Below, in pieces: positions 15,717 through 22,920 of a DNA stretch of 34,723 nt. Location: positions 1 to 34,723 of the forward strand of contig JBBRXP010000046.1 of the NCBI GenBank assembly GCA_038238555.1. The letters run 5' to 3'. A model generated the notes under the pieces. The model did no database searches. It saw only the letters and a list, made by a program, of their open reading frames with translations, and was not told the DNA's origin. Position 1 is the first letter of the stretch. Every line of letters starts with the position of its first letter. Source of the DNA: JANNXQ01 sp038238555. GTDB taxonomy: Bacteria; Verrucomicrobiota; Verrucomicrobiia; Chthoniobacterales; Chthoniobacteraceae. The position numbers and the translations under genes are program-made.

Positions 15717-16613
15717 CTACGGCAGCGAGAAGTAGTCGGGGCTCTGGTAGTTTCCGTCGGTGAGTTTGGCGATCTGCATGAGCACGTCGTTGGCGAGCGT
15801 GCTGGCTCCGAAGCGGAAGAGCGAGGGCGTGAGCCATGCGTCGCCGAGCGTTTCGGCGAGCATCGCGAGATAGGCGAGGGCTTCCTTGGCGGTGCGGATG
15901 CCGCCGGCGGGTTTCATGCCTATGCGCTCGCCGGTCTCGTAAAAGCGATCGCGGATGGCTTCGAGCATCACGAGCGTGACGGGCAGCGTCGCGGCAGGAG
16001 TGACTTTTCCGGTGGAGGTCTTGATGAAATCGGCGCCGGCTCGCATGGCGAGGTCGCTGGCCAGGCGCACGTTGTCGTAGGTCTGCAGCTCCCCGGTTTC
16101 GAGGATGACTTTCAAGTGCGCGGCGCCGCTCGCTTCTTTCACCCGCGCGATTTCATCGGCCACGCGCGCGTGCTCGCCAGCGAGGAATGCGCCGCGGTCG
16201 ATGACCATATCGATCTCATCCGCGCCTTCGCCGGCCGCGCGGCGCGCATCGTCGAGCTTCACGCGCAGCGCGCTCTGGCCGCTGGGAAAAGCCGTCGCCA
16301 CGCTCGCGACCTTCACGCCGGAATCGCCGACGAAGAGTTTCGCAGCACGCACGAGATTCGGGTACACGCACACCGCCGCGCAGCTCGGCACCCGGAGGCG
16401 CGGCTCCGCGGGCTGAATGGCCTTGCGGCAGAGGTAAGCCACCTTGCCCGTCGTGTCCTTCCCCTCGAGCGTGGTGAGGTCCATCATCGACACGATTAAC
16501 TTGAGTCCCGCGAGTTTCGCGCCGGCCTTGATGCTGCGCTTGCCGAAGGCCGCGGCGCGCTCCTCGACCATCACCTGATCGATGGAAGTGGAAGCGGTCA
16601 CGGTCGCATTCAA
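15717..16613 (-). CDS. deoC: Deoxyribose-phosphate aldolase
   Basis: A 298-residue class I aldolase that splits 2-deoxyribose-5-phosphate into glyceraldehyde-3-phosphate and acetaldehyde. Schiff-base Lys198 is in GADFIKTSTGKVTPAA, and the activating Lys234 is in GMKPAGGIRTA. VASVATAFPSGQ, ADEIDMVID, KVILETGEL and LFRFGASTLANDVLMQI are all typical. It is of the long type with an N-terminal extension (IKAGAKLAGLKLIVSMMDLT), as in eukaryotic DERA. The start is unclear: TTG 16613 overlaps the upstream stop (TTGA) and GTG 16601 is the next choice. It is the last gene of a minus-strand run from the molybdopterin oxidoreductase. Confidence 0.92.
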   Translation of the reverse strand: MNATVTASTSIDQVMVEERAAAFGKRSIKAGAKLAGLKLIVSMMDLTTLEGKDTTGKVAYLCRKAIQPAEPRLRVPSCAAVCVYPNLVRAAKLFVGDSGVKVASVATAFPSGQSALRVKLDDARRAAGEGADEIDMVIDRGAFLAGEHARVADEIARVKEASGAAHLKVILETGELQTYDNVRLASDLAMRAGADFIKTSTGKVTPAATLPVTLVMLEAIRDRFYETGERIGMKPAGGIRTAKEALAYLAMLAETLGDAWLTPSLFRFGASTLANDVLMQIAKLTDGNYQSPDYFSLP

Positions 16614-17428
16614 CCCAGCCGCACGAGGTCGCGCAGGAATTGGAACCAGATGAAAAACATCCCGCGCCACGAGTAACGAATTTCCCCGGCGTCGTTTTGC
16701 TTGAGCACGCCGGCGGCGATGTTGTGGGCGATCTGCGAGCGGAGATCTTTTTGGATTTCGACCTGGATCTTGTCGGGGTCGAGTTCCTCCAAGTCGGCGA
16801 CGATCACTCCATTGTCCCGCAAGAAATCGCGGTGACTGTCGTAGAGATCGAGGAAGGCGACGTCGCCACGCAGCCGGTTCACGCGCCACGCGGGCACGAG
16901 CTTGAGGCTGTAGCTGAACGGATAATTCCACGTCGTCCAGATGGTGCCATTCTTCGCGCGCGACGAGATGCTCACGTAGTAGAAGGCGACGTCGTGCTGA
17001 TCGATGAGGCAGAGCGCGCTCTGGGTGCGGTCGGCCGGTTTGTAAAAGAGCCGGAAGAATTGCGCGTAATCCTCCCAGTCCCAGCCGGCGTCATCGACGT
17101 GCTCAAAGCCCTGGCCTTCCACTTCGCCAGTCAATTCCACGAGCGCGGGAAAGGTCTCGCGGTTGGGTGGATTTTTGTGCCGCAGATTTTTTTCGAGCGG
17201 CAGCGTGAGCCGGCGCACGCGCGTAAGGATTTCCAACCACGGCAGCAGCAGCCAGGTGCTGGCGCAGAAAAGACCGACGACGACATAGCCGCTGAGCAGC
17301 CAGCCGATGAGGAAGGAAGTGCACAGCACGCCGAAGACGCCGAGCTTTTGCAGAAACACCGAGCGAAAGCTGCGCAGCGCCACGCTCAACAGAGCGACGC
17401 CGAGGATGAGCAGGAAGGTCGAGAACAT
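16610..17428 (-). CDS. Conserved membrane protein of unknown function
   Basis: A 272-residue protein. Residues 1-65 hold about two to three membrane segments (MFSTFLLILGVALLSVALRS; LGVFGVLCTSFLIGWLLSGY; VVVGLFCASTWLLLPWL). The remaining 200 residues are soluble and contain VDDAGWDWEDYAQFFRLFY, ALCLIDQHDVAFYYVSISSR, GTIWTTWNYPFSYSLKLVP, then a helical end. I do not recognise a named family. The start ATG 17428 shares its A with the glutaredoxin stop (TGATG), and its own stop overlaps the deoC start. The tight coupling implies a shared transcript with glutaredoxin and DeoC. Confidence 0.75.
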   Translation of the reverse strand: MFSTFLLILGVALLSVALRSFRSVFLQKLGVFGVLCTSFLIGWLLSGYVVVGLFCASTWLLLPWLEILTRVRRLTLPLEKNLRHKNPPNRETFPALVELTGEVEGQGFEHVDDAGWDWEDYAQFFRLFYKPADRTQSALCLIDQHDVAFYYVSISSRAKNGTIWTTWNYPFSYSLKLVPAWRVNRLRGDVAFLDLYDSHRDFLRDNGVIVADLEELDPDKIQVEIQKDLRSQIAHNIAAGVLKQNDAGEIRYSWRGMFFIWFQFLRDLVRLG

Positions 17429-17673
17429 CAGGGCGCGATGCTGTGTTTGCGGAGAAAAGTTTCCAACTCCGCGGGCCCAAAATCCGGCAGCACTTTGCCG
17501 CCGGCGAGGAGCGTCGGGCAGCGGCGCTGGCCGGAAAGCCGCACCATCTCGTCGAAGCCGGCGCGATCCTCCTCCACGTCCACGGTCTCGTAACGGTATC
17601 CGTGCGCATCGAGCCAATCACGAGCGGCGACGCACCACGAGCACCACACTTTCACGTAGAGTTTGAGCGTCAT
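17428..17673 (-). CDS. Glutaredoxin family protein
   Basis: An 81-residue thioredoxin-fold protein. The redox site is the dithiol CSWC (Cys11, Cys14) in LYVKVWCSWCVAARDWLD. RRCPTLLAGGKVLPDFG carries the cis-proline and the Gly-Gly turn that bind glutathione. Length and layout fit a single-domain glutaredoxin. The cis-Pro is preceded by Cys (C-P) rather than the more usual Val or Ile. It overlaps the Uma2 gene by four bases upstream (ATGA) and the membrane protein gene downstream. Confidence 0.88.
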   Translation of the reverse strand: MTLKLYVKVWCSWCVAARDWLDAHGYRYETVDVEEDRAGFDEMVRLSGQRRCPTLLAGGKVLPDFGPAELETFLRKHSIAP

Positions 17674-18350
17674 GCCTTGCTCGCCAGCCGCCGCTCCAAA
17701 GTCGCGAGCACCTTCGCGCCGTCGCGTTTGATGAGCGCTTTCACATCGAGCGCGAGCTTCGGAAAGACGCGACTCTCGAGGATGCCATTGCGCGGCTTTA
17801 GCTCGACGTATTCATCCTCGACCAACTCGAACCAGCACACGCGATCCTCAGCGACGACCCACACGAGATATTCCGAGATGCCGCCGCGACGAAACATGTG
17901 GAGCTTCTTGTGCAGGTCGATGGAGGCACTGCTGGCGGCGACTTCGCACACGAGTTCGGGCCGGCCGCAGAGATAACCTTTTTCATTGAGCCAAATGCGA
18001 TGGCCGCGGCGCGGTGTGGTGCAGAGAACGCTGTCGGGTTGCGGGGCATTATCGGCATCGAGGAGCAGCGTGGGATTCGGTAAGAACTTCAATCCCGGAA
18101 CACGCACCGCGCAGGTGCCGAGCCAGACGTGGAGGATGCCATCGGGCTCGGCATGGAATTCGGTGGAGAGCGGTTGCATGATGTGAACGTAACCGTCGAT
18201 GAGTTCGGCTTTCTTGAGATCGGGCATCGTCTCGGAGCGGCGCAAAAATTCCGCAGACGTGAGGCGGTCGCCGTTCTCCAAAGGCGGAACTTTGGCGCGG
18301 ACACCAGTGCGCCTGGCGCGCGGGGCGGGAGCTTCGAGAAGCATGGGCAT
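17670..18350 (-). CDS. Uma2 family (DUF820) PD-(D/E)XK protein, intact copy
   Basis: A 226-residue Uma2 protein. The nuclease-like core has QPDSVLC (Asp106), ELVCEVAASS (Glu136) and DLHKKLHMFRRGGISEYLVW with the Lys and the usual eYLVW strand. Uma2 proteins are predicted restriction-endonuclease-fold proteins found in large numbers in some genomes; their target and role are unknown. The C-terminus reads RVFPKLALDVKALIKRD and continues to ERRLASKA. That tail is the reference for the frameshifted paralogue at 30753-31375. The start lies 10 bp after the molybdopterin oxidoreductase stop, and the stop overlaps glutaredoxin. Confidence 0.85.
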   Translation of the reverse strand: MPMLLEAPAPRARRTGVRAKVPPLENGDRLTSAEFLRRSETMPDLKKAELIDGYVHIMQPLSTEFHAEPDGILHVWLGTCAVRVPGLKFLPNPTLLLDADNAPQPDSVLCTTPRRGHRIWLNEKGYLCGRPELVCEVAASSASIDLHKKLHMFRRGGISEYLVWVVAEDRVCWFELVEDEYVELKPRNGILESRVFPKLALDVKALIKRDGAKVLATLERRLASKA

Positions 18351-18360
18351 GGCGGGGAGA

Positions 18361-20598
18361 TTAGCTGGTCTGACGCGAACCCGCCAGCGGCTCGACGCGG
18401 ACTTGCGCGTTGTAATCCGGCACGCCGCCGGCCGCGTCCACCACGCCGCGGCGGATGATGTGGTTGGCCTCGGGCCACATCACTTGCAGGTTGCCGGGCG
18501 CGATGGCGGCGAGGAAGACGCGGCCTTCATACGAGCCGAGATCGTTGCGCAGCGCGATGCGGTCGCCCTGCTTCACGTGGAGGCGCGCGGCGTCGTCGGT
18601 GCTCATAAAGACGGCGTCGCGCGCCGCGCCGGTGAGCGGATCGACCTCGGCGTAGATGAGCGTGTTGAACTGCTTGCCGCGCCGCGTGCTCACGTGGAAG
18701 CAGCCCGCGGGTCGGCTCTGCGGCAGGGCCGGCGCGCTCAGATGCGCGAGGCCATCGGGTGTCGCGCAATGGCCGCCGGCGCACAGATGCGGGCCGCCAT
18801 ATTGAAATGCGTCGCCCGTTTTTCTGAGGTGTTGCACGCCGTCGTAGAAAGGCACCACGCGGGCGATTTCCTCGCGCATCTTCCAGCCGTCTTCGCAGCC
18901 GAGCAGCGCGGCGCGGTCGGGATAAACCGCGGCCGCAAGGTCGCGCAGGATTTTCCACTCCGCGCGCGCTTCGCCGATGCCGTCTCGCGGCAGCTCGGGA
19001 GTGAACATCACGCGCCGCTCGGTGCTCGTCTCGGTGCCGCCGTCGTCCTGCTCGTAGCGCGTCTTGGCGGGCAGCAGGAGCACCTCCTCCATCGCGTCGA
19101 GAAACATCTGGTCGGTGAGGATGATGTCCTGGTGCACCCGCAGCGGCACATTGCCCAGCGCCCGAGCCACGTAATCGGGCTCCGGCAGAGTGCGCAGAAA
19201 ATTTCCGCCGACACAGTAGAGCACGTCGAGATCGCCACGCGCGCAGCTCTCGACCATCTCGGTCGCGGTGAGCCCGGACCAATCGGGGACAGGAAACCCG
19301 TATTGCGCCGCGAGTTTCCGGGCGTTGTCCGGCGTCACGCTCACGCCGCCCGGAAGCGCGGTGGCATACGCGCCCATCTCGGCGCCGCCTTGCACACTCG
19401 AGTGGCCGCGGATGGGCATCACGCCGCACTTGTCGCGGCCGAGCCAGCCCTGCGAGAGCGCGAGATTGAGGATCATCTGCACGCCGTCGCCGCCGTGCGG
19501 ATGCTGCGTGATGCCCATGCTCCACACGACCACGCCGTTCTTCGCGCGGTGAATGAGCTCCGCAAATTCCTCGATCGACTTCCAATCCAGCCCAGCGCGC
19601 TCAACGAGGGTTTCTGATTTCTGATTTCTGATTTCTGATTTCAGATGCTCCCACCCGGTGCAGTGCTCGGCCAGGAAGCGTTCATCGACCCAGCCGCGCT
19701 CGACGAGCACTTTCAAGACGCCGTAGAGAAAGGCGATGTCGCCGCCTTGCGTCACGGGGAACCAGTAGTCCGCGATCTCCGTGCCGAAGATCGCGGAGTC
19801 CAAATTCGAAGGCACCCAATACTTTTTCATCCCCGGTTCGAGCAGCGGATTTACGAGCACCACTTTGGTCCCGAGCTTCTTGGCCTCGTGCAGATATTTC
19901 GTCGCGACCGGCTGGTCATTGGCGGGATTCGAACCAAAGAAGATCACGAGGTCCGTGCCATACCAGTCCTTGTAAGAACATGTGCTTGCGGCCACGCCGA
20001 GGGTCGCCTTCATCGCCGCGCCGCTCGGGCTGTGGCAGAGGCGCGCGGCGTTGTCCACGTTGTTGGTGCCGAGGAAACGCGCCATTTTCTGCGCCATATA
20101 GTACACTTCGTTGGTGACGCCGCGCGAGGTCACGAAGAGCGCGAAGCGCCGCGGGTCCGCGCCGCGCAACCGCCGCGCGATCCGCTCCAGTGCTTGATCC
20201 CAGGCGATCCTCCGGAAGCCGCGCGCTCCGTGTTCCCGCAGCATCGGGTAGGCGAGCCGGCCCAGCTTGCGCAGCGCGGCATTGTCCATCCCGGAAAGCG
20301 CGGCCACGTCTTCGAGCAGCGTGTGATCGAGCGCCGAGGCCGTGTTGAGCCGCAACAAATTGAGCCGCGTCATGCACAGGTGCGGACCTTTCACCGTCCA
20401 GTCGTGCAGCCCCGCCACGCCGAGCGCGCAGCCATCGCACACGCCGCGCGTGATGACCTTCCACGCGTAGCCCAGGTTGTCGCGGTTCTCCCACACGATG
20501 CGCCCCATGTCGCGGAAGTGCTGCGGCTTCACCGCCCCGAAGCCAAAGGGGATGAAATCGCGGAGCTTGCGCCGGTGCGGGAGGCTGTGGTCGGTCAC
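18361..20598 (-). CDS. FdhF/YdeP family molybdopterin oxidoreductase
   Basis: A 745-residue protein of the formate dehydrogenase alpha-like family that includes YdeP. The N-terminus has RGVCDGCALG (Cys54, Cys57) and HLCMTRLNLL (Cys75), likely part of an iron-sulfur site. NVDNAARLCHSPSG (180-193) holds Cys188 at the place of the selenocysteine of formate dehydrogenase H, so Cys is the predicted molybdenum ligand. VVWSMGITQHPHGGDG and MPIRGHSSVQGGAEMGAY mark the central domains, and the C-terminal domain binds the cofactor (HVSTRRGKQFNTLIY). The start is GTG 20598. Residues 320-330 (KSEIRNQKSET) are encoded by a heptamer repeat. Substrate unknown. First gene of the five-gene minus-strand run. 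Confidence 0.88.
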   Translation of the reverse strand: MTDHSLPHRRKLRDFIPFGFGAVKPQHFRDMGRIVWENRDNLGYAWKVITRGVCDGCALGVAGLHDWTVKGPHLCMTRLNLLRLNTASALDHTLLEDVAALSGMDNAALRKLGRLAYPMLREHGARGFRRIAWDQALERIARRLRGADPRRFALFVTSRGVTNEVYYMAQKMARFLGTNNVDNAARLCHSPSGAAMKATLGVAASTCSYKDWYGTDLVIFFGSNPANDQPVATKYLHEAKKLGTKVVLVNPLLEPGMKKYWVPSNLDSAIFGTEIADYWFPVTQGGDIAFLYGVLKVLVERGWVDERFLAEHCTGWEHLKSEIRNQKSETLVERAGLDWKSIEEFAELIHRAKNGVVVWSMGITQHPHGGDGVQMILNLALSQGWLGRDKCGVMPIRGHSSVQGGAEMGAYATALPGGVSVTPDNARKLAAQYGFPVPDWSGLTATEMVESCARGDLDVLYCVGGNFLRTLPEPDYVARALGNVPLRVHQDIILTDQMFLDAMEEVLLLPAKTRYEQDDGGTETSTERRVMFTPELPRDGIGEARAEWKILRDLAAAVYPDRAALLGCEDGWKMREEIARVVPFYDGVQHLRKTGDAFQYGGPHLCAGGHCATPDGLAHLSAPALPQSRPAGCFHVSTRRGKQFNTLIYAEVDPLTGAARDAVFMSTDDAARLHVKQGDRIALRNDLGSYEGRVFLAAIAPGNLQVMWPEANHIIRRGVVDAAGGVPDYNAQVRVEPLAGSRQTS
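19611..19645. repeat. Intragenic heptamer repeat, TTTCTGA x5
   Basis: Four exact TTTCTGA units (19611-19638) and one TTTCAGA (19639-19645) lie inside the molybdopterin oxidoreductase gene. On the coding strand they encode SEIRNQKSE at residues 321-329. The same unit occurs between genes at 7954-7974. Because 7 is not a multiple of 3, gain or loss of one unit would shift the frame. Confidence 0.9.
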
Positions 20599-20654
20599 GG
20601 AGGAGACGGTTAAGCGCGTGCTGAAACTTTGGCAAGGGCAGCCGTCTCGCGGCG

Positions 20655-20682
20655 TTGACCGATACCGCGCTGCTCGTAAACT
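20655..20682 (+). promoter_or_regulatory. Candidate sigma70-type promoter before antitoxin remnant
   Basis: TTGACC at 20655-20660 (5 of 6 to consensus) and TAAACT at 20677-20682 (4 of 6) are 16 bp apart. Transcription would begin near 20689, at the ATG of the antitoxin-like frame (20690), giving an almost leaderless mRNA. Called by eye only. Confidence 0.35.
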
Positions 20683-20689
20683 TCGTGCA

Positions 20690-20887
20690 ATGACCGCCGA
20701 GAAAGTGATCGCCGAAATCGAAGCGCTGCCCCTGGAGGAACGCGCGCGGGTGATGGAATAGGTTCATCGAATGGAAGCAGCGGCGATTCCCGAGTCGTTC
20801 CGGCGCGGCAAGGAGCAAGCGCTCGCGAGCGAGGGCGTAGAGATGGAAACGGCGCTCAATGAGGCGCCGCCCTCCCGGTGCCGATGA
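20690..20887 (+). pseudogene. Antitoxin-like gene with in-frame TAG
   Basis: The frame reads MTAEKVIAEIEALPLEERAR then VME, meets TAG at 20759-20761, and continues in the same frame as VHRMEAAAIPESFRRGKEQA and SEGVEMETALNEAPP to TGA at 20885-20887. Joined, the 64 codons make a typical short antitoxin: an N-terminal helix of the EIEALPxEER type and an acidic C-terminus. The last codons overlap a second ATG (20884, ATGA) that opens a toxin-like frame, as in coupled toxin-antitoxin operons. The intact reading on both sides of the stop suggests a recent nonsense change, or a sequencing error. Confidence 0.55.
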
Positions 20888-21030
20888 GGTATCGGGCGCC
20901 CGAACAATTCTGGGAGGGTTTCTACGACTGCCGCCGGTGCAAAAGGCGCGCCGCGGGAACCACCTGCGGCGAGGAAGCCGCAGCTACGCCACCTGGCGTC
21001 ATCGTTCCCAACTGCATCGTTCCGCCTTAG
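20884..21030 (+). pseudogene. Truncated, frameshifted RelE/ParE-like toxin remnant
   Basis: The frame from ATG 20884 reads MRYRAPEQFWEGFY. Two bases over, the next frame continues RLPPVQKARRGNH. Together they resemble the start of a small ParE/RelE-like toxin of the type FWxxFxxLPxxVQxxAR. The frame changes near 20925, and similarity ends at about 20960 where a REP-like hairpin begins. Only the first quarter of a toxin is left. It overlaps the antitoxin-like gene by ATGA, which supports a former operon. The remaining in-frame codons run to TAG at 21028, overlapping the end of the convergent Gfo/Idh gene. Confidence 0.5.
20964..20983. repeat. REP-like hairpin, copy 1
   Basis: CTGCGGC-GAGGAA-GCCGCAG, a perfect 7-bp stem, flanked by GGAACCAC before and CTACG after. 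A second copy with the same flanks is at 29580-29599. It lies where the toxin remnant loses homology. Confidence 0.65.
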
Positions 21031-22418
21031 AATTCGCGATCTTTTTTCAGCCCCGGCTCCGGGATGGGATACTTGCCGTCCGGTCCGGCGGGCAGCGGCG
21101 ATGGGCTGTCCATCGTGAGGTTCTCCACGCCCGGCGCATATTCGTGCTCGTGATTGAGCATCTGCTCAAAGGTCACTTCCTGCGCCGTGTGCGCGGCGAA
21201 GCGGCCCATGTTGGTGACCACGCTCGCTTCGACACCACGCTGCACTTCGTTGAAAGGTTTGTCGTTGCGGATCGCATCGAGAAGATCGGTCCATTCGTTG
21301 AAGTGCGACTCCACCTCGGTCGGCCCGACTTCGGATTGCCAGATCTGGTTATGGCGATCCGGGTTCTGGCCCTTGTAGGTGCTCGAGGGCAATCCCGCGT
21401 CGCCGCTCTTCGCGCAAATCGCCATGCCTTTCGTGCCATGCGCGTAGCTGGAGTAGTGCGCATTCGCGCCGAACATGCAGCGGCCGTCCATATAGAGTTT
21501 CGCGCCGTCCTCGAAGGTGTATTCGCAGGCGTAACTGTCGAAGTTCTGGTCGATGTAGTCGCCGCGGAAAGTGCGTCCCCCGAGAGCCTGGCACTTGATC
21601 GGCCACGCGCCCTTCATCCAGCACAGATGATCGATGTGATGGATGTAGAAGTCGCTAAACGCCCCGCCGCTCGCCCAGAGGAAGCTGTGGAAACGCGAGA
21701 GCTGCCAGAGCAGTTCGCTGGGTTTGCCAGCGAGATTGTTATCGGGGCCGGGATATTTTTCCGAAAAGGCCGAGCCGATCGGACCCTGCATGCGGTAACC
21801 GCGCATGAACATGAGGTCGCCGATTTCGCCTGCATCGATGCGCAGCTTGAGTTGCTGCATCGCGCGGCTGTGGCGGCTGTTCAGGCCGACGCCGACCCTC
21901 AGCCCTTTCTTCTCCGCTTCTTCATTGATCTTGAGCATCAGGCGCGATTTCGGGCCGTCCGCCGTCACGGGTTTTTCCATGAAGACGTTGACCCCCTTCT
22001 CGACCGCGTAGGCAAAGTGCGGCGCGCGAAACGCCATCGGCGTCGTGAAGATCGCCACGTCGCCCGGCTTGAGGCAATCGATCGCGTGTTTGTAGCCGTC
22101 GAAGCCGATGAACTTGTGATCTTCGGGCACCTTCACCTGCTCCGGGCTTTGCTTCGAGAGCGTCTGGAAGCTGTTGCTGAGGCGATGCTCAAACACATCC
22201 ACCATCGCGACGAGATGGACCGGCGGGCCGGTCTGATCCATCGCGTTCTTGGCGGCGCCCGTGCCACGGCCGCCGCAGCCCACGAGTGCGATGTTGATTT
22301 GTTCGCTCCCCGCCGCGTGAACGAAAGGAATTTTCACGCCGGCTAGCGCGGAAGCGGCGGCGGCGGTCTTGATGAAACGACGGCGCGTGGTGGACTCGGA
22401 AAAGGAGGACGGATTCAT
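21027..22418 (-). CDS. Tat-exported Gfo/Idh/MocA family oxidoreductase
   Basis: A 463-residue NAD(P)-dependent sugar dehydrogenase-like protein. A Tat signal (TTRRRFIKTAAAASALAG) opens it, so it is exported folded with its cofactor. The Rossmann motif is ALVGCGGRGTG (44-54), and FMEKPVTAD carries the conserved Lys149. The C-terminal domain has GGAFSDFYIHHIDHLCWMKG, typical of the verrucomicrobial and planctomycete exported group. Such enzymes oxidise sugar or cyclitol hydroxyls; some make 3-keto-glycosides that DUF1080 proteins cleave. I chose ATG 22418 because it starts the Tat peptide. It stands alone on its strand. Confidence 0.9.
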   Translation of the reverse strand: MNPSSFSESTTRRRFIKTAAAASALAGVKIPFVHAAGSEQINIALVGCGGRGTGAAKNAMDQTGPPVHLVAMVDVFEHRLSNSFQTLSKQSPEQVKVPEDHKFIGFDGYKHAIDCLKPGDVAIFTTPMAFRAPHFAYAVEKGVNVFMEKPVTADGPKSRLMLKINEEAEKKGLRVGVGLNSRHSRAMQQLKLRIDAGEIGDLMFMRGYRMQGPIGSAFSEKYPGPDNNLAGKPSELLWQLSRFHSFLWASGGAFSDFYIHHIDHLCWMKGAWPIKCQALGGRTFRGDYIDQNFDSYACEYTFEDGAKLYMDGRCMFGANAHYSSYAHGTKGMAICAKSGDAGLPSSTYKGQNPDRHNQIWQSEVGPTEVESHFNEWTDLLDAIRNDKPFNEVQRGVEASVVTNMGRFAAHTAQEVTFEQMLNHEHEYAPGVENLTMDSPSPLPAGPDGKYPIPEPGLKKDREF

Positions 22419-22450
22419 GGAGCGCGAAAGCTCGGCCGAGCGCGCGAAAA

Positions 22451-22478
22451 TTCCAAGTTCCAAATTCCAAGCTCCAAT
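22451..22478. repeat. Heptamer tandem repeat TTCCAAR
   Basis: Four units in 28 bp: TTCCAAG, TTCCAAA, TTCCAAG, CTCCAAT. More degenerate copies continue to about 22510. It is the reverse complement class of the TTGGAAC array at 22704-22731. Confidence 0.8.
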
Positions 22479-22542
22479 TAATTTTCAAATTCCAACGCGG
22501 CAAATTTCAAACGGTGTCGGCGCTGAATGGGCACGTTAAATC

Positions 22543-22658
22543 CCTGGAGGGACACGCTCCGTCGTGTCCCTGATTTTAAAGTGAGCGGGAGGTGGCGCGG
22601 AGCGGCCGCGCCGCCTCCGCTTTTTAGTTTGGGACACGACGGAGCGTGTCCCTCCAGG
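22543..22658. repeat. 28-bp perfect inverted repeat pair with nested hairpins
   Basis: The arm at 22543-22570 (starting CCTGGAGGGACACG) is perfectly complementary to the arm at 22631-22658 (ending CCCTCCAGG), 60 bp apart. Each arm is itself a hairpin, GGGACACG-CTCCGT-CGTGTCCC. The spacer contains a further palindrome, GGCGCGG-AG-CGGCCGCGCC region. The arrangement is like a bacterial interspersed mosaic element made of two REP units in opposite orientation. Confidence 0.8.
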
Positions 22659-22703
22659 ATTTCTCCCTTGGAATTTCCTCCGCTTTGATTCCTTGGAGCT
22701 TAA

Positions 22704-22731
22704 ATGGAACTTGGATTTTGGAACTTGGAAT
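22704..22731. repeat. Heptamer tandem repeat TTGGAAC
   Basis: Four units in 28 bp: ATGGAAC, TTGGATT, TTGGAAC, TTGGAAT, with one more, TTGGAGC, at 22693-22699. It has the same length as the array at 22451-22478 but the opposite orientation, on the other side of the inverted repeat. Confidence 0.75.
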
Positions 22732-22920
22732 TTCCACGCACTCACTGGCCCATCGCCTTGAGCCGCACGAAGCGCTTGCCACTCATGGTCAGGAAAGTCA
22801 GGAAAGAGGTCGTTGCGGAAATTTCGCTCGTTTCCATTTTCGCCGGCTGTTAATGAGAGCGGTGGCGCGACGCGCCAGAGCAGCTGAGTGGCACGCCACG
22901 TGATGTGGCCAAGAGGCTCG

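Larger units (their letters stand above)
22419..22920. other. 502-bp intergenic region rich in repeats
   Basis: Between the divergent dehydrogenase and TonB-dependent receptor genes there is no gene I can support. It holds two heptamer arrays (22451-22478 and 22704-22731), a 28-bp inverted repeat pair (22543-22658), and, on the minus strand near 22740-22800, a short frame ending SGKRFVRLKAMGQ that might be the tail of a lost gene. Promoters for both flanking genes must lie here. Just before the receptor start, AAGAGG is a good ribosome binding site. Confidence 0.7.

Noticed and set aside
22740..22800. Minus-strand protein tail ending SGKRFVRLKAMGQ
   Set aside because: It looks like the end of some exported proteins, but the frame upstream shows no recognisable domain and the stretch is too short to call.
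22740..22920. Cobalamin riboswitch before the TonB-dependent receptor gene
   Set aside because: GCCACT and TCAGGAA strings occur near 22776-22796, but the conserved core before the B12 box and the paired arms could not be found.
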